The notes below the pieces were generated by a model. That model was not told the origin of the DNA and did no database searches. It worked only from the letters and a program-made list of their open reading frames with translations. The position numbers were made by a program, and so were the translations under genes. This document shows, one piece after another, positions 7,849 through 17,150 of a stretch of DNA of 34,920 nt. Origin of the DNA: Pseudomonadota bacterium (lineage in GTDB: Bacteria; Pseudomonadota; Gammaproteobacteria; Steroidobacterales; Steroidobacteraceae); NCBI GenBank assembly GCA_025356815.1, contig JANXQL010000011.1:1-34920 (forward strand), in the 5' to 3' direction. Numbering within the stretch: position 1 is the first letter of the stretch; each line of letters opens with the position of its first letter.

Positions 7849-9801
7849 ATGACACATCGACGATTCCTGTCCGGACTGTGGACCTTGCTCGCCTGCGCGG
7901 CGACGGTCGGCGGCGCTGCGCTGGCGGCCGGCGCAGGCGAGCCGACGGTCCATCCGCAGCTGTGGCCCAAGGCCAGGAGCGCGGGCCTAGTGGATCCGGC
8001 GACCGAAGCGAGCATCACGGGACTGATCAGGCAGATGTCGCTGCGGGAGAAGGTCGGTCAGGTGATCCAGGCCGACATCGGGCACGTCAAGCCCTCGGAC
8101 CTGCGCGAGTATCCGCTCGGCTCGATCCTGGCCGGCGGTGATTCCGGACCCGACGGCGACGAGCGGGCCTCGCCCCAGGCGTGGCTCAAGCTCGCTTGTG
8201 ATTTCCACGCCGTCGCCCTCGAGACGCGCCCGGGACACGTGCCGATTCCCGTCATGTTCGGCGTCGACGCGGTGCATGGTCACAACAACGTGGTCGGAGC
8301 CGAGCTGTTCCCGCACAACATCGCGCACGGCGCCGCGCACGACCCGGATCTGGTGCGCCGGATCGGCGCCGCGACCGCGGAGGAGGTCGCCGCGACCGGC
8401 ATCGACTGGGCGTTCGCGCCGACGCTGACGGTGCCTGCGGATGTTCGCTGGGGTCGAAGCTACGAAGGGTATTCGTCCGACCCGGATCTGGTTCGTCGCT
8501 ATGCCGGGCCCGCGATCGAGGGGCTGCAGGGCGCGCCTGCGAGCGGTGGCAGGCTGCAGCCAGGGCACATCGCGGCCACCGCCAAGCACTTTCTGGGGGA
8601 CGGTGGCACGGCGTTCGGCGAGGACGAGGGCGACACCGCGCTCGGCGAGGCAGATCTCGTGCGGCTGCACGCCGCGGGCTATCCGCCTGCGATCGAGGCT
8701 GGCGTATTGACCGTGATGGCCTCGTTCTCGAGCTGGAATGGCGACAAGATGCACGGCCACCGGCCGCTCCTGACCACGATCCTGAAGGAGCGGATGGGCT
8801 TCGATGGCTTCGTCGTTGGCGACTGGAACGGTCATGGCCAGCTGTCCGGCTGCAACAAGGATCGCTGCCCCGCTGCGTTCAACGCCGGCATCGACATGTT
8901 CATGGCGCCGCTGACCTGGAAGGTCCTGTACCAGAACCTGCTCGACGAGGTCACGTCCGGGCAGATCCCGATGGCGCGCCTTGAAGATGCCGTGCGTCGC
9001 ATCCTGCGGGTCAAGTTCAAACTCGGCCTGTTCGAGGCGGCGCGTCTCTACGAAGGGCGGCTCGAACTGCTCGGCAGCGATTCCCACCGCGCGATCGCGC
9101 GCGAGGCGGTACGCAAGTCGCTCGTGCTGCTCAAGAACGACGGCGTGCTGCCGATTCGCCCGTCGGCGCGCGTGCTGGTCGCGGACTTCTCCAGTTTCGC
9201 GATGCAGGCCGGCGGTTGGACCCTCAGCTGGCAGGGCACCGATGCCCGCAGGCGGGATTTCCCCAACGCCGAGATGATCCATGCCGGTATCAAGGCGGCG
9301 CTGCTCGCCGGTGGCGGCAAGCTGGTCGAGGGGACGGACGACCTCGTCGCCACAAAGCCCGATGTCGCGATCGTCGTGTTCGGCGAGGCGCCGTACGCGG
9401 AAATGTTTGGCGATATCAAGCTGCCGCTGTACAACCAGCGCACCGCGTTGCGCGAGATCAACCACCTGAAGTCGCTCGGCATCAGGATTGTCTCAGTGTT
9501 CCTCTCGGGTCGGCCGCTGTGGGTCAGCCAGGAGATCAACGCCAGCGACGCGTTTGTCGCCGCCTGGCAGCCGGGCAGCGAGGGCGGCGGCGTGGCGGAC
9601 GTGCTGATCGGCGACGCGACGGGTGCGCCGCGGTACGATTTCACCGGTACGCTGTCCTTCCCGTGGCCGCGCGCGGCCACTGCCGCGCCGTTCGCGCGCG
9701 AGGGCGATGTGCTGACGCCGCAGTTCCCGCTCGGCTACGGTCTGAGCTACGCGCACGCGGGCAAGGTCGGCCGGCTCAGCGAGGAGCTGGCCGGACGCTA
9801 G
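7849..9801 (+). CDS. Secreted GH3 beta-glucosidase / exo-beta-glucanase
   Basis: The 650-residue protein begins with a signal peptide (residues 1-27, ending AALAAG), so it works in the periplasm or outside. It has the (beta/alpha)8 domain of GH3 (VPVMFGVDAVHGHNNVVGAELFPHN-type region, KHFLGDGG) and the catalytic Asp325 in GFDGFVVGDWNGHG. The second alpha/beta domain shows SLVLLKNDGVLPI and AGGWTLSWQGT, the latter typical of exo-1,3/1,4-beta-glucanases. The ending PQFPLGYGLSY closes the core; the extra C-terminal domain that lengthens many Gram-negative relatives to over 800 residues is absent. It should release glucose from the non-reducing ends of beta-glucan fragments, feeding the adjacent PTS. 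Family call is firm; linkage preference is inferred. Confidence 0.95.
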   Translation: MTHRRFLSGLWTLLACAATVGGAALAAGAGEPTVHPQLWPKARSAGLVDPATEASITGLIRQMSLREKVGQVIQADIGHVKPSDLREYPLGSILAGGDSGPDGDERASPQAWLKLACDFHAVALETRPGHVPIPVMFGVDAVHGHNNVVGAELFPHNIAHGAAHDPDLVRRIGAATAEEVAATGIDWAFAPTLTVPADVRWGRSYEGYSSDPDLVRRYAGPAIEGLQGAPASGGRLQPGHIAATAKHFLGDGGTAFGEDEGDTALGEADLVRLHAAGYPPAIEAGVLTVMASFSSWNGDKMHGHRPLLTTILKERMGFDGFVVGDWNGHGQLSGCNKDRCPAAFNAGIDMFMAPLTWKVLYQNLLDEVTSGQIPMARLEDAVRRILRVKFKLGLFEAARLYEGRLELLGSDSHRAIAREAVRKSLVLLKNDGVLPIRPSARVLVADFSSFAMQAGGWTLSWQGTDARRRDFPNAEMIHAGIKAALLAGGGKLVEGTDDLVATKPDVAIVVFGEAPYAEMFGDIKLPLYNQRTALREINHLKSLGIRIVSVFLSGRPLWVSQEINASDAFVAAWQPGSEGGGVADVLIGDATGAPRYDFTGTLSFPWPRAATAAPFAREGDVLTPQFPLGYGLSYAHAGKVGRLSEELAGR

Positions 9802-9864
9802 CCCCGGACGCCTCGGGCGCGCCGTCGGGTGCGGCCGAGGTGGCTCATTGGTTCGGAGACCCGC

Positions 9865-11175
9865 ATGCACTGTCTGCCCCGCATCGCCGCGATCGACGCC
9901 TGGCAGGTCGATGGCACCGTCAAGGGTTATCCGGGCACTGCCGCACCGCAGCCGCTCGCGGCGCTCGCCCGCAGCGGCTGGAACCTGCTTGCACAGGACC
10001 TGCCGCTACCGGTCGCCGTGCTGCGTGCCAGTGCGCTCGCCCACAACCGCCTCTGGATGCGCCGCTTCCTCGCCGCGAGCGGCGCGCGGCTCTGCCCGCA
10101 CGGCAAGACCACGATGAGCCCTCAGCTATTTGCGGCACAGCTCGAGGACGGTGCGTTTGGCATCACCTGCGCGACGGTGAGCCAGCTGCAGGTGTACCGC
10201 AGCTTCGGTATCCGACGGGTGTTCATGGCCAATCAGGTCATCGACCGGCAGGGGCTTGCCTACGTCATGGCCGAACTCTCCCGCGACGCGGACTTCGAGC
10301 TTTACCTGATCGTGGATTCGGTCGAAGGCGTGCGGCGCCTCGCCGCTGCCGCGACCGCAGCCGCCCTCGCGCGTCCGGTGCGCGTGCTGGCGGAGGTCGG
10401 TGCGCCCGGCGCGCGCACGGGGGCGCGTTCGCTGGCGGCGGCCGAGGAGATCCTCGCCGCCATCGATGCGGTGATGCCGCGTCTGGCGTTGCATGGGGTC
10501 GAGGCCTATGAGGACGTCATCCGCCTCGAGCCGCCGGCACGCGAGCTGGCGATGCGCTCGATGTTCGCGCTGCTGCGTGCGGTCGATGCGCACGCGCGCG
10601 TGCGACCTGCGGCCGTCGGCGCGACGCCGTGGCTGCACAGTGCGGGCGGTTCGGCGTATTTCGACCTGGTCATCGACGAGCTCACCGCCGGCGCCGGCGA
10701 GCAGCCCGCGACGCTGCTGCTGCGCAGTGGCTGCTACATCACGCACGACCACGCGCACTACGAGCGCGCGCAGTCGGCCCGCATCGCCCGCAGCCCGGTC
10801 TGGGCCGCGCTCGGCGAGGGGCTGCGGCCGGCGCTGGAGGTATGGTGCTGCGTGCAGTCCCGGCCGGAGCCGGGCAAGGCGCTGCTCAGTGCCGGCAAGC
10901 GCGACCTGTCATTCGACATCGACCTGCCGCGACCCGTCGGTTGGTATCGGAGCGGCGGTGCAGGGCAGGTCGAATCGCTCGGGGTGGATCACCAGATCGT
11001 CGCCCTCAACGACCAGCACGCGCACCTCGTGCTGCCGCCGTCGTCGCCGCTCGCGGTCGGTGATCTGGTGTGCCTGGGGATCTCGCACCCGTGCACGACG
11101 TTCGATCGCTGGCAGCTGCTGTACGTGGTCGACGACGACTACACGGTCATCGACGCGATCCGCACGTATTTCTGA
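9865..11175 (+). CDS. D-serine dehydratase/D-threonine aldolase-like PLP enzyme (amino acid deaminase)
   Basis: The 436-residue cytoplasmic enzyme has the alanine-racemase-like N-terminal barrel of the DSD1/D-threonine aldolase family. The PLP lysine is Lys81 in CPHGKTTMSPQLF, and the zinc-binding HxC near the C-terminus is His408-Pro-Cys410 in ISHPCTTFDRW. Start chosen at ATG 9865, with GGAG 6 nt upstream; a GTG 36 nt earlier has no such site. Members act on D-serine, D-threonine or other beta-hydroxy amino acids. It sits 63 bp after the GH3 gene in the same direction and may share its transcript. Why such an enzyme belongs with glucan genes is unclear; a role on an amino-sugar acid is speculative. 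Confidence 0.85.
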   Translation: MHCLPRIAAIDAWQVDGTVKGYPGTAAPQPLAALARSGWNLLAQDLPLPVAVLRASALAHNRLWMRRFLAASGARLCPHGKTTMSPQLFAAQLEDGAFGITCATVSQLQVYRSFGIRRVFMANQVIDRQGLAYVMAELSRDADFELYLIVDSVEGVRRLAAAATAAALARPVRVLAEVGAPGARTGARSLAAAEEILAAIDAVMPRLALHGVEAYEDVIRLEPPARELAMRSMFALLRAVDAHARVRPAAVGATPWLHSAGGSAYFDLVIDELTAGAGEQPATLLLRSGCYITHDHAHYERAQSARIARSPVWAALGEGLRPALEVWCCVQSRPEPGKALLSAGKRDLSFDIDLPRPVGWYRSGGAGQVESLGVDHQIVALNDQHAHLVLPPSSPLAVGDLVCLGISHPCTTFDRWQLLYVVDDDYTVIDAIRTYF

Positions 11176-11182
11176 GGTAGGC

Positions 11183-11199
11183 GCCGCGGTTCCCGCGGC
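11183..11199. terminator. Hairpin between convergent genes
   Basis: GCCGCGG (11183-11189) pairs perfectly with CCGCGGC (11193-11199) around a TTC loop. It lies in the 36-bp gap between the stops of the deaminase and GH81 genes, so it could end transcription from both sides. No T-tract follows. Confidence 0.45.
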
Positions 11200-11211
11200 T
11201 CCTCGCAGGGA

Positions 11212-13578
11212 TCAGTGAGCGCGGCCCAGCGCGTGGGGTGCCACGTCCAGCACCTTGCCGTCGCTGAAGGTGACCTTCAGCGGCGTGGCGTGTGCGTTGT
11301 AGGCAAGGTAGGTGCGCGTGCCACTGGCGGTGCGGAACACCGAGTACAGCGCGGTGTCGGCGGTCAGCGAGAAATCGGGATTGCCCATCTCCTTCAGGCT
11401 CAGCAGCCAGAACAGCGTGCGCGTGCGCGTCTCGCCACTCTCGACGTTGCCCTGCTTGTTCCAGCGCGCGTAGCCGGCATCGGCATCGGCGAGGGCGAGC
11501 CAGGAGGCGAGGGCATCCTGCCAGATGTCGTCCGGCGGCGGGTTGCTCGGGATGTTGCCGTGCTCGTGGTAGTGCTTCTCTTCGGCCGGTAGGGACGCGA
11601 ACACGGAGCGCACGTAGGCGGGATCTGCGCCGAGGTAGGTCGATGCCGGCGTGAACGGCAGTGCGTTGATGCCGTACATCTGGTGCGGCTCCTCGGTCCA
11701 CCAGGTGTTGTACGAGAACTTGCCACCGAACACCTGCACGGCGAACGGCTTGCCGAAGTCCGGCCCGAGAACCTGGTGGTCGAGGTCGAACCAGTACTGC
11801 TGCACCGCGGCGACCTCGGTCGTGTAGAGGTAGATGCCGAGGTCCCGCAGCGCGCGGTTGCCGGTGGCCTCACCCCACAGGATGAGGCCCGCCCAGGCGT
11901 TGACCGCCTCGGACGAGGATTCCTGGTTGTTGCCGTTCTCGAACACCGGCCCGCCGGTGGAGGTGCCTGACGCCCACGCGTGTCCCTCGTAGCTGTCGAA
12001 GTTGCGCAGGAACGGGAACTCGGCGCCACTGCGGTCGCTCGTGGCGATATCGGCGACGATCTTGCCGACCATCGCGCCCCACTTCTCCTCGCTTGCCCAG
12101 GCCGGGTCGCGCAGCGCGATGTTCGCCGCACCCATCAGCCAGTACCCGTAATGGAAGTGGTGGTCGTTCATGCTCTGGTAGCTGTGGAACTCCTGCGGGA
12201 AACCGACCACCGTACCGAGCGTCTTGTCGTGCACGAAATGCGTCGCATGGCGCGCATCGAACCAGTTTTCGAACCGGCGCTTGAGCTTGGCGAGCAGCTC
12301 ATCGCGCGCCGAGCCGCGGCCTTCTGCCTCGGCGACATTGATCAGCTGGGCGGTGGCACCGATCGCCTTGCCGATCCAGTACGTGCCACGACCCTGTTGA
12401 TGCGTGTACAGCTCGTCGGCCTTGGCGACGTCGCCGCTGAGCAGACTGTCGACCTGCGAGCGGTGCGCGGGGTCCTCCAGGGCGGCCCACATGGGCAGGA
12501 TGCCGTGGAAGGTACGTTCGACCACGAAGCTGTTGCCGGCGATCAGGCGGATCGCGCCGCGCACCGAGTCGTACTTGTAGGGCGACGCCGTGGCGGTCGG
12601 CAGGGCCGACCACTGGTGCGGATAAAGGCCCATGAACGTCTTAAGGCCCTTGCCTTCGCGCGCGACGGTCTCGACGGTGTAGGTCGTGCGGACGCGGCTC
12701 GACTTCTCGTCATAGCTCCAGTCCGTGCGGGTGGTGGTCGGGAACGCGTAGGCGACGCCGAGGAAGTCCGCCACCGTGGCGGGCTTCGCGTCTGGCAGCC
12801 CGGCGACGGAGAAATAGCGCGTCGTCGCCGGCAGGTGCAGGACCAGTTCGGTCGGCCCGCTCCATTCCCAGCTTGCGCCGGTGGGTGCGAAGAACGCGTA
12901 CGCATGGCCTGCGACGGTCACCACGACGACCCGCGGGTCATTGCCAGGGCTGCGCGGGTCGACGTTTGTCTCGGGCTTCGCCCCGAGCGTGACGCGCACA
13001 TCGCCACTGTCGCATTCGAAGTAGCTGAACGGGCTGCCATGCAGCACCGTCGCGTGCAGCGCGGGGCCATCGGGCGTGCCCATTCGGATGCCGACGAGCC
13101 AGTCCGAGAACTGTTCGAGTCGGGCGTCCTGTGGCTTGAAGCCGGTCGGTGCGATCACGATCGCCGCGGTGTGCGGATAGACGATGTCGCGCTGGAACGC
13201 ATCCGGTGATTCGGCGTGCCGGTCGGGCAGACCCAGCTCGAAGCCCCGCTCGCTGGGGCGGTAGGTCATCGGGTGCGCGTGCAGCGGGTACGCCCAGCGC
13301 TCGAACATGACCGATGAGTACCACTGGTTGGTCGGTACTGCGCGACCCATCGCCGCGCCGCTGCGGTACTCGGCCACCGGCGGTCGCTCGTCCGGGCCGA
13401 GCGAGCCGCGCGCCTTGGTAAAATAGGCGCCGGCACCTGCTGCGACCGCGCCGTCCGGCGTGTCGGCTAGCGCCGCCGGCGAAAATGCGAACGCTGTCAG
13501 GCAGCCGGCGGCGAGAAGCGCGGCCAGACGAGTGCTAACGGCGCCGGCGATGCCGGCCATCGAGTCAGGTCCGCGCAT
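11212..13578 (-). CDS. Secreted GH81 endo-beta-1,3-glucanase
   Basis: The 788-residue protein cuts internal beta-1,3 bonds of laminarin-like glucans. A signal peptide ends at about residue 38 (SPAALA). GH81 hallmarks are present in order: VPTNQWYSSVMFE near the N-terminus, DHHFHYGYWLMG, NFDSYEGHAWASG, and the catalytic cluster NGNNQESSSEAVNAW with Glu553 and Glu557, followed by NTWWTEEPHQMYGINALP. An alternative ATG at 13560 keeps the signal peptide and is equally plausible; a GAGG about 10 nt before 13578 gives it a slight edge. The gene follows the porin by 12 bp and closes the operon that begins with the GH17-like lipoprotein. The length is normal for the family. Confidence 0.95.
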   Translation of the reverse strand: MRGPDSMAGIAGAVSTRLAALLAAGCLTAFAFSPAALADTPDGAVAAGAGAYFTKARGSLGPDERPPVAEYRSGAAMGRAVPTNQWYSSVMFERWAYPLHAHPMTYRPSERGFELGLPDRHAESPDAFQRDIVYPHTAAIVIAPTGFKPQDARLEQFSDWLVGIRMGTPDGPALHATVLHGSPFSYFECDSGDVRVTLGAKPETNVDPRSPGNDPRVVVVTVAGHAYAFFAPTGASWEWSGPTELVLHLPATTRYFSVAGLPDAKPATVADFLGVAYAFPTTTRTDWSYDEKSSRVRTTYTVETVAREGKGLKTFMGLYPHQWSALPTATASPYKYDSVRGAIRLIAGNSFVVERTFHGILPMWAALEDPAHRSQVDSLLSGDVAKADELYTHQQGRGTYWIGKAIGATAQLINVAEAEGRGSARDELLAKLKRRFENWFDARHATHFVHDKTLGTVVGFPQEFHSYQSMNDHHFHYGYWLMGAANIALRDPAWASEEKWGAMVGKIVADIATSDRSGAEFPFLRNFDSYEGHAWASGTSTGGPVFENGNNQESSSEAVNAWAGLILWGEATGNRALRDLGIYLYTTEVAAVQQYWFDLDHQVLGPDFGKPFAVQVFGGKFSYNTWWTEEPHQMYGINALPFTPASTYLGADPAYVRSVFASLPAEEKHYHEHGNIPSNPPPDDIWQDALASWLALADADAGYARWNKQGNVESGETRTRTLFWLLSLKEMGNPDFSLTADTALYSVFRTASGTRTYLAYNAHATPLKVTFSDGKVLDVAPHALGRAH

Positions 13579-13590
13579 GTCTTGTCAGCC

Positions 13591-14943
13591 TCAGAAGACG
13601 AAGTTGGCTCCGATCGTCACCGCGTTGCCGGACTTCACCGTGCGCGGATCCCAGCCGCCGTTGGCGGTGTTGCTCGCCATGCTCAGCGGCGCAGGCCCCT
13701 GGCGCCCGAACATCACCCGGCCGATGCCGCCGTAGACCTCGATGTGCTTGTCGAGTTCGGGGAGCTTACGGTAGATGCCCAGGTTCACGAAGGTCGCCGA
13801 GTTGCTCTGGCCCCATTCGGTCGGCGTGTGCACGTACGCCTTGTTCATGCGCACGCCGGCGAGGGTGAAGGTCCACAGCTTGCGCGTGTAGCCAACGCCC
13901 AGCAGCGCATCCCACTCGATCGCGTGGTGGGCGATGTTGCCGGTGGAGTAGTTGAATCCGGCCTGGTCCCAGAAGCACGCGCTGGTGACGAGCGCGCCGT
14001 TGACGACCTTCGGGGCGACGGGGCCGTAGTCGCACTGCTGCTCCTGTCCCGACCATTCGCTGCGCTTGAGGCCGTAGGTCAGCTTCCAGGTCGGGTTGTA
14101 CCAGTGGGTACCCTGGATGACCAGCAGGTCCTCGGCAGGCGTGCGGTAGGACGCGGTCAGGCCGTTGGTGTTGCCCTGCGCGCCGTAGAAAGCGCCCTTG
14201 GAGAACGAGTTCTGCAGGCCCCCGGTCGAGTCCTGGAAGATCACCTCGACGAGGTTCTTCTCGTTGGAGTACTGCACGAAGACTTCGAGCGCCTGCGGCT
14301 TCGGCGGCGACGCGACGCTTGAGGTCGCGTTCAGCGGCATGCGGGTCTTGGCCCGCGAGGCGGTGACCTCGAAGCGGATCTTGCCGAGCTCGATCTCGTA
14401 CTCGCGCGAACCGAGTCGCACGGATTCGGGGAAGTCGCCGTAGCCGGCACCGGACTCGGCCCACCACACTGACAGGCCCATCGGATACGCGAACGAATCG
14501 GAGCGCGTCCAGGAGCGGGACGCCATCTTGCCGGCCTGCAGCGAGCCGTACTTCGGGTGGGAGATGCCACCGTACAGGTCGATCAGGTAGTTGCCGTAGA
14601 TGTCCGGTCCGTTGTTGCGCTCGCGGCCGCTCGCCTTGCCTTCGACCTTGATCGCGTTGTCGAACTCGTGCGACAGGCCGAGCGTCACCTGGACCAGACC
14701 GAGGTTGCTCGAGCGGGTGCGGGTGAGGCCGCCTTGGTTGACCATCGGATCCGGCGGGTTGAGCACGCCGCGTGGGTCGAACGAGGAGGGGTTGACGAGC
14801 CCTGCGGAGCAGCTGTCGCAGACGGAGAACTCCTCCTTGGCGAAGCCCAGCACCTCGAGCGGGCCGTACTTTTCGGCCAGCGCCGGCGCGGCGACCAGGA
14901 CCGTCGCCACCGCCAGCGATCGACTGAAGCAGAGGATGTTCAC
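13591..14943 (-). CDS. Outer-membrane porin, probably for glucan oligosaccharides
   Basis: The 450-residue protein has a signal peptide (NILCFSRSLAVATVLVAAPALA) and a body of alternating amphipathic strands (SNLGLVQVTLGLSHEFDN, KIRFEVTASRAK, QALEVFVQYSN). It ends in GANFVF, the C-terminal Phe used for outer-membrane assembly. The start is the GTG at 14943: GGGAG lies 6 nt upstream and the signal peptide follows directly, whereas the longer frame upstream is Arg-rich with no export signal. Position between GH17-like and GH81 genes implies uptake of beta-glucan oligosaccharides. There is no TonB-dependent receptor in the window, so this porin may replace one. The mature N-terminus has a CDSC pair, unusual for a porin. 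The exact porin family was not determined. Confidence 0.82.
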   Translation of the reverse strand: MNILCFSRSLAVATVLVAAPALAEKYGPLEVLGFAKEEFSVCDSCSAGLVNPSSFDPRGVLNPPDPMVNQGGLTRTRSSNLGLVQVTLGLSHEFDNAIKVEGKASGRERNNGPDIYGNYLIDLYGGISHPKYGSLQAGKMASRSWTRSDSFAYPMGLSVWWAESGAGYGDFPESVRLGSREYEIELGKIRFEVTASRAKTRMPLNATSSVASPPKPQALEVFVQYSNEKNLVEVIFQDSTGGLQNSFSKGAFYGAQGNTNGLTASYRTPAEDLLVIQGTHWYNPTWKLTYGLKRSEWSGQEQQCDYGPVAPKVVNGALVTSACFWDQAGFNYSTGNIAHHAIEWDALLGVGYTRKLWTFTLAGVRMNKAYVHTPTEWGQSNSATFVNLGIYRKLPELDKHIEVYGGIGRVMFGRQGPAPLSMASNTANGGWDPRTVKSGNAVTIGANFVF

Positions 14944-15031
14944 AGCGGTCTCCCGAAGCAACAAATAGAGGCAGTCTGAGGTTCGATGGCGGCCGGTCGC
15001 CCACGCGACCGGCCCACGAGCTGCGCGCCGA

Positions 15032-16753
15032 TCAAGGCGAGTAGCCCGCGCCCGGATAGGTCTCGGGGCTGTTGCAGGCCGGTGCGGCCGGGTAGGTGAC
15101 TCCCGAGTAGCTGAAGCTCGAGTACACGTCGCACAGGGCATAGCGCGGCGGCTGCGTCCGGTCCGTGCTCCACAGGCCCCAGCCGTCGTCGGCGCCCTTC
15201 CAAGTCTCGTCGAACGCCTCGAAATAGAAGATCGTGACCGGGCCGCCGGCCGATCCCTGCCAGGCCGGGTAGGCCTGCGGCGCGCCCGCGACCGAGCCGT
15301 ACATCAGGTCTACGTACCACTTGGCGTTCATCGGCAGCGCGGCATAGCCTTCGATCTGCGAGTTGAAGTTGGTCTGGCGGGCCTTCCAGCCGGTCTCGCC
15401 GACGACGATCGGCAGCGTCGCACCGACGCTGACCGACACGCCGTCCGAATTTCGGTACATGTGGCGCGCGACCTGCGCGTAGGTCGACTTCAGGCTGCCG
15501 TCGTCGACGTTCGGCGTACCGTTCAGCGCCGTCTGCATCATCGCCTGAGCGCGCGCGGGGCCGGCAGCGGAGGACAGCTGCTGCCAGTTCCAACGAGTCG
15601 GATTGCTCATCGGATAGGAGTGGATCGAGACGAAATCGCTCGTCGCGAGCACGGCGTCGGAACTTGCGTCCGTGTAGTAGCTGTAGTCGTCGTCGGCCGT
15701 GACCGGCTGCGTCACCTGGCTGCGGACCGTCTGGATGTAGCTCACCAGGCAATTGACCGGCATGTAGGCGCGGAAGAACGAGGTCTCATTGCCGACGCTG
15801 ACGGTGGCGACGATGCCCGAGTACTGAGCGGCCAGGCGGATACCCGTGCTGATCTGCGCGGTATTGGCCGAGTTGCTGTCGCAGGCCGCCTGATGGGGCG
15901 TATCGATGCCGAAGATGTAGACGCCGAGCTGGTAGCGCATGTCGGGGAAGTTCGCCGCCGACAGTCGCAGGATCTGCTCGCTGGCGGGGTCCGAACCGAA
16001 CAGCCGCAGCAGCCGGTAGCCTGCCGCATGCAGCAGCGCGAGGTCCTCGTTCACCTGTGCGTCGGTCGGCGCCTCGGCGCCCGGGCCGCCGGCACGATAC
16101 GGGCTGTAGTTGATCGCCTTGCCGGTCGTGTACACCGCCGGCAGCGGGCGCAGGGTGAACGGCGCGCACACGATCGCGACGTTGGTGACGTCGGTGGTGG
16201 CGGTACCCGACCCGTTGGTCACGCCGCAATTCTCGCCAGCGGGTGGCGTCTGCACCGTCACCAGGTAGCTCGAGCCCGGCGCGATCGCCGTGGAGAAGGT
16301 GAAACTGCCGTTCGCGGCGGTCGCGAGGGTGTCGCCGGCATTGTTCTGCAGCACGACCGCGCCGGTGAGGCCGGAGACGGTGCCGCCGATGCGAACGTAG
16401 GACGCGCACGTCACATGCACGCCGTGAACGTTGCCGGTGGCGGTGCCGGAAGCCGCAGCGACGCTGCAGACCTGCCCGTTAGGCTGGTGCTTGATCGTGA
16501 CCGAGTAATTGGCGCCGTTGGCGATCTGCAACGGGAAGCTGAACGATCCGTTGGATCCGATGCTCAGGTCGTCCTTGGCGTTGTTCTGCAGCACCACGGT
16601 GCCGGTCAGGCCGGCGACATCACCGCCGATGCTGACGTACCCCGGCTGGTCGTGCCAGGTCTGGCCGCATGCCGCGAGGGCGAGCGTTGCGGTGCAGACG
16701 GCGGCTCGGCCCAGGCAGCGGAGTGCCGAAGTGACGGACGGATTGGTATTCAC
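15032..16753 (-). CDS. GH17-like lipoprotein with two N-terminal repeat modules
   Basis: With the GTG start at 16753 (AGAGG about 10 nt upstream) the 573-residue protein has a lipoprotein signal with lipobox LAAC, so it is membrane-anchored. Two similar modules of about 80 residues follow (VSIGGDVAGLTGTVVLQNN and VRIGGTVSGLTGAVVLQNN), each a small beta-sandwich. From about residue 240 comes a GH17-like barrel: YRLLRLFGSD, acid/base candidate Glu323 in VSVGNETS, nucleophile candidate Glu453 in VVGETGWK, and FYFEAFDETWKG. It should hydrolyse or transglycosylate beta-1,3-glucan at the cell surface or in the periplasm. It is first in an operon with porin and GH81, preceded by a TTGACA promoter and a LacI-type operator. 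GH17-like is firm; specificity is inferred. Confidence 0.87.
   Translation of the reverse strand: MNTNPSVTSALRCLGRAAVCTATLALAACGQTWHDQPGYVSIGGDVAGLTGTVVLQNNAKDDLSIGSNGSFSFPLQIANGANYSVTIKHQPNGQVCSVAAASGTATGNVHGVHVTCASYVRIGGTVSGLTGAVVLQNNAGDTLATAANGSFTFSTAIAPGSSYLVTVQTPPAGENCGVTNGSGTATTDVTNVAIVCAPFTLRPLPAVYTTGKAINYSPYRAGGPGAEAPTDAQVNEDLALLHAAGYRLLRLFGSDPASEQILRLSAANFPDMRYQLGVYIFGIDTPHQAACDSNSANTAQISTGIRLAAQYSGIVATVSVGNETSFFRAYMPVNCLVSYIQTVRSQVTQPVTADDDYSYYTDASSDAVLATSDFVSIHSYPMSNPTRWNWQQLSSAAGPARAQAMMQTALNGTPNVDDGSLKSTYAQVARHMYRNSDGVSVSVGATLPIVVGETGWKARQTNFNSQIEGYAALPMNAKWYVDLMYGSVAGAPQAYPAWQGSAGGPVTIFYFEAFDETWKGADDGWGLWSTDRTQPPRYALCDVYSSFSYSGVTYPAAPACNSPETYPGAGYSP
16160..16636 (-). repeat. Two tandem 80-residue modules in the GH17-like lipoprotein
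   Basis: Module 1 (16636 down to about 16397) and module 2 (16396 down to about 16160) share IGGxVxGLTGxVVLQNN, then NGSFxF, then a Tyr-x-Val-Thr strand, and end at a Cys. They probably present the enzyme away from the membrane or bind glucan. Confidence 0.8.
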
Positions 16754-16986
16754 CGGTGTACTGCCTCTGGAAAGATGAAGCGGGTCGCGCTCGACGCGTA
16801 ACGGCCGCAGGTCGCGCGGCGTCGGAGGGAGGGTGGAGTTGCAGCCGCGCACCGATGCTCGGCTGCAAGGCGTCGTGAGATCGAAAGGACCCATTCGCGT
16901 CTGCCCCCCCTCGTCGACGCGCCGCACTGCGGCCGCTGCCTACACGCGCCTACCTGCGACATGGGTCGCGGCGGGCTTGAATCTTT

Positions 16987-17000
16987 TGAAAGCGCTTGCA
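16987..17000. promoter_or_regulatory. LacI-family operator at the GH17-porin-GH81 promoter
   Basis: TGAAAGCGCTTGCA is a near-perfect copy of the TGAAAGCGCTTTC palindromes at 19343 and 26454. It starts 1 bp after the predicted -10 of the minus-strand operon and would cover the transcription start. It also lies about 150 bp upstream of the LacI-family gene, so it could autoregulate that gene. Confidence 0.8.
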
Positions 17001-17001
17001 G

Positions 17002-17031
17002 AACCTAACGAACTGCCGCGGTCTTTGTCAA
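17002..17031 (-). promoter_or_regulatory. Predicted promoter of the GH17-porin-GH81 operon
   Basis: On the minus strand a consensus TTGACA (17026-17031) is followed after 18 bp by TAGGTT (17002-17007), a weak -10. The LacI-type operator follows immediately. The remaining part of the 16754-17150 gap shows only the long 5' leader of this operon and the upstream region of the regulator; I see no small gene in it. Confidence 0.55.
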
Positions 17032-17150
17032 TCGCGTTTGCAGTTCTAACGCGATAAGATCGTTTGTGCACTGCGTTTGCTGCGCCGCGGCGCAAAGCGC
17101 CGACAGCCGGCGTGACGTCGCCGGTCACCGTCACTGGGAGCGACTACCGA

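Noticed and set aside
14944-15141. N-terminal extension of the porin
   Set aside because: It is an Arg/Pro-rich stretch overlapping the end of the GH17-like gene, without an export signal. GTG 14943 has GGGAG and a signal peptide.
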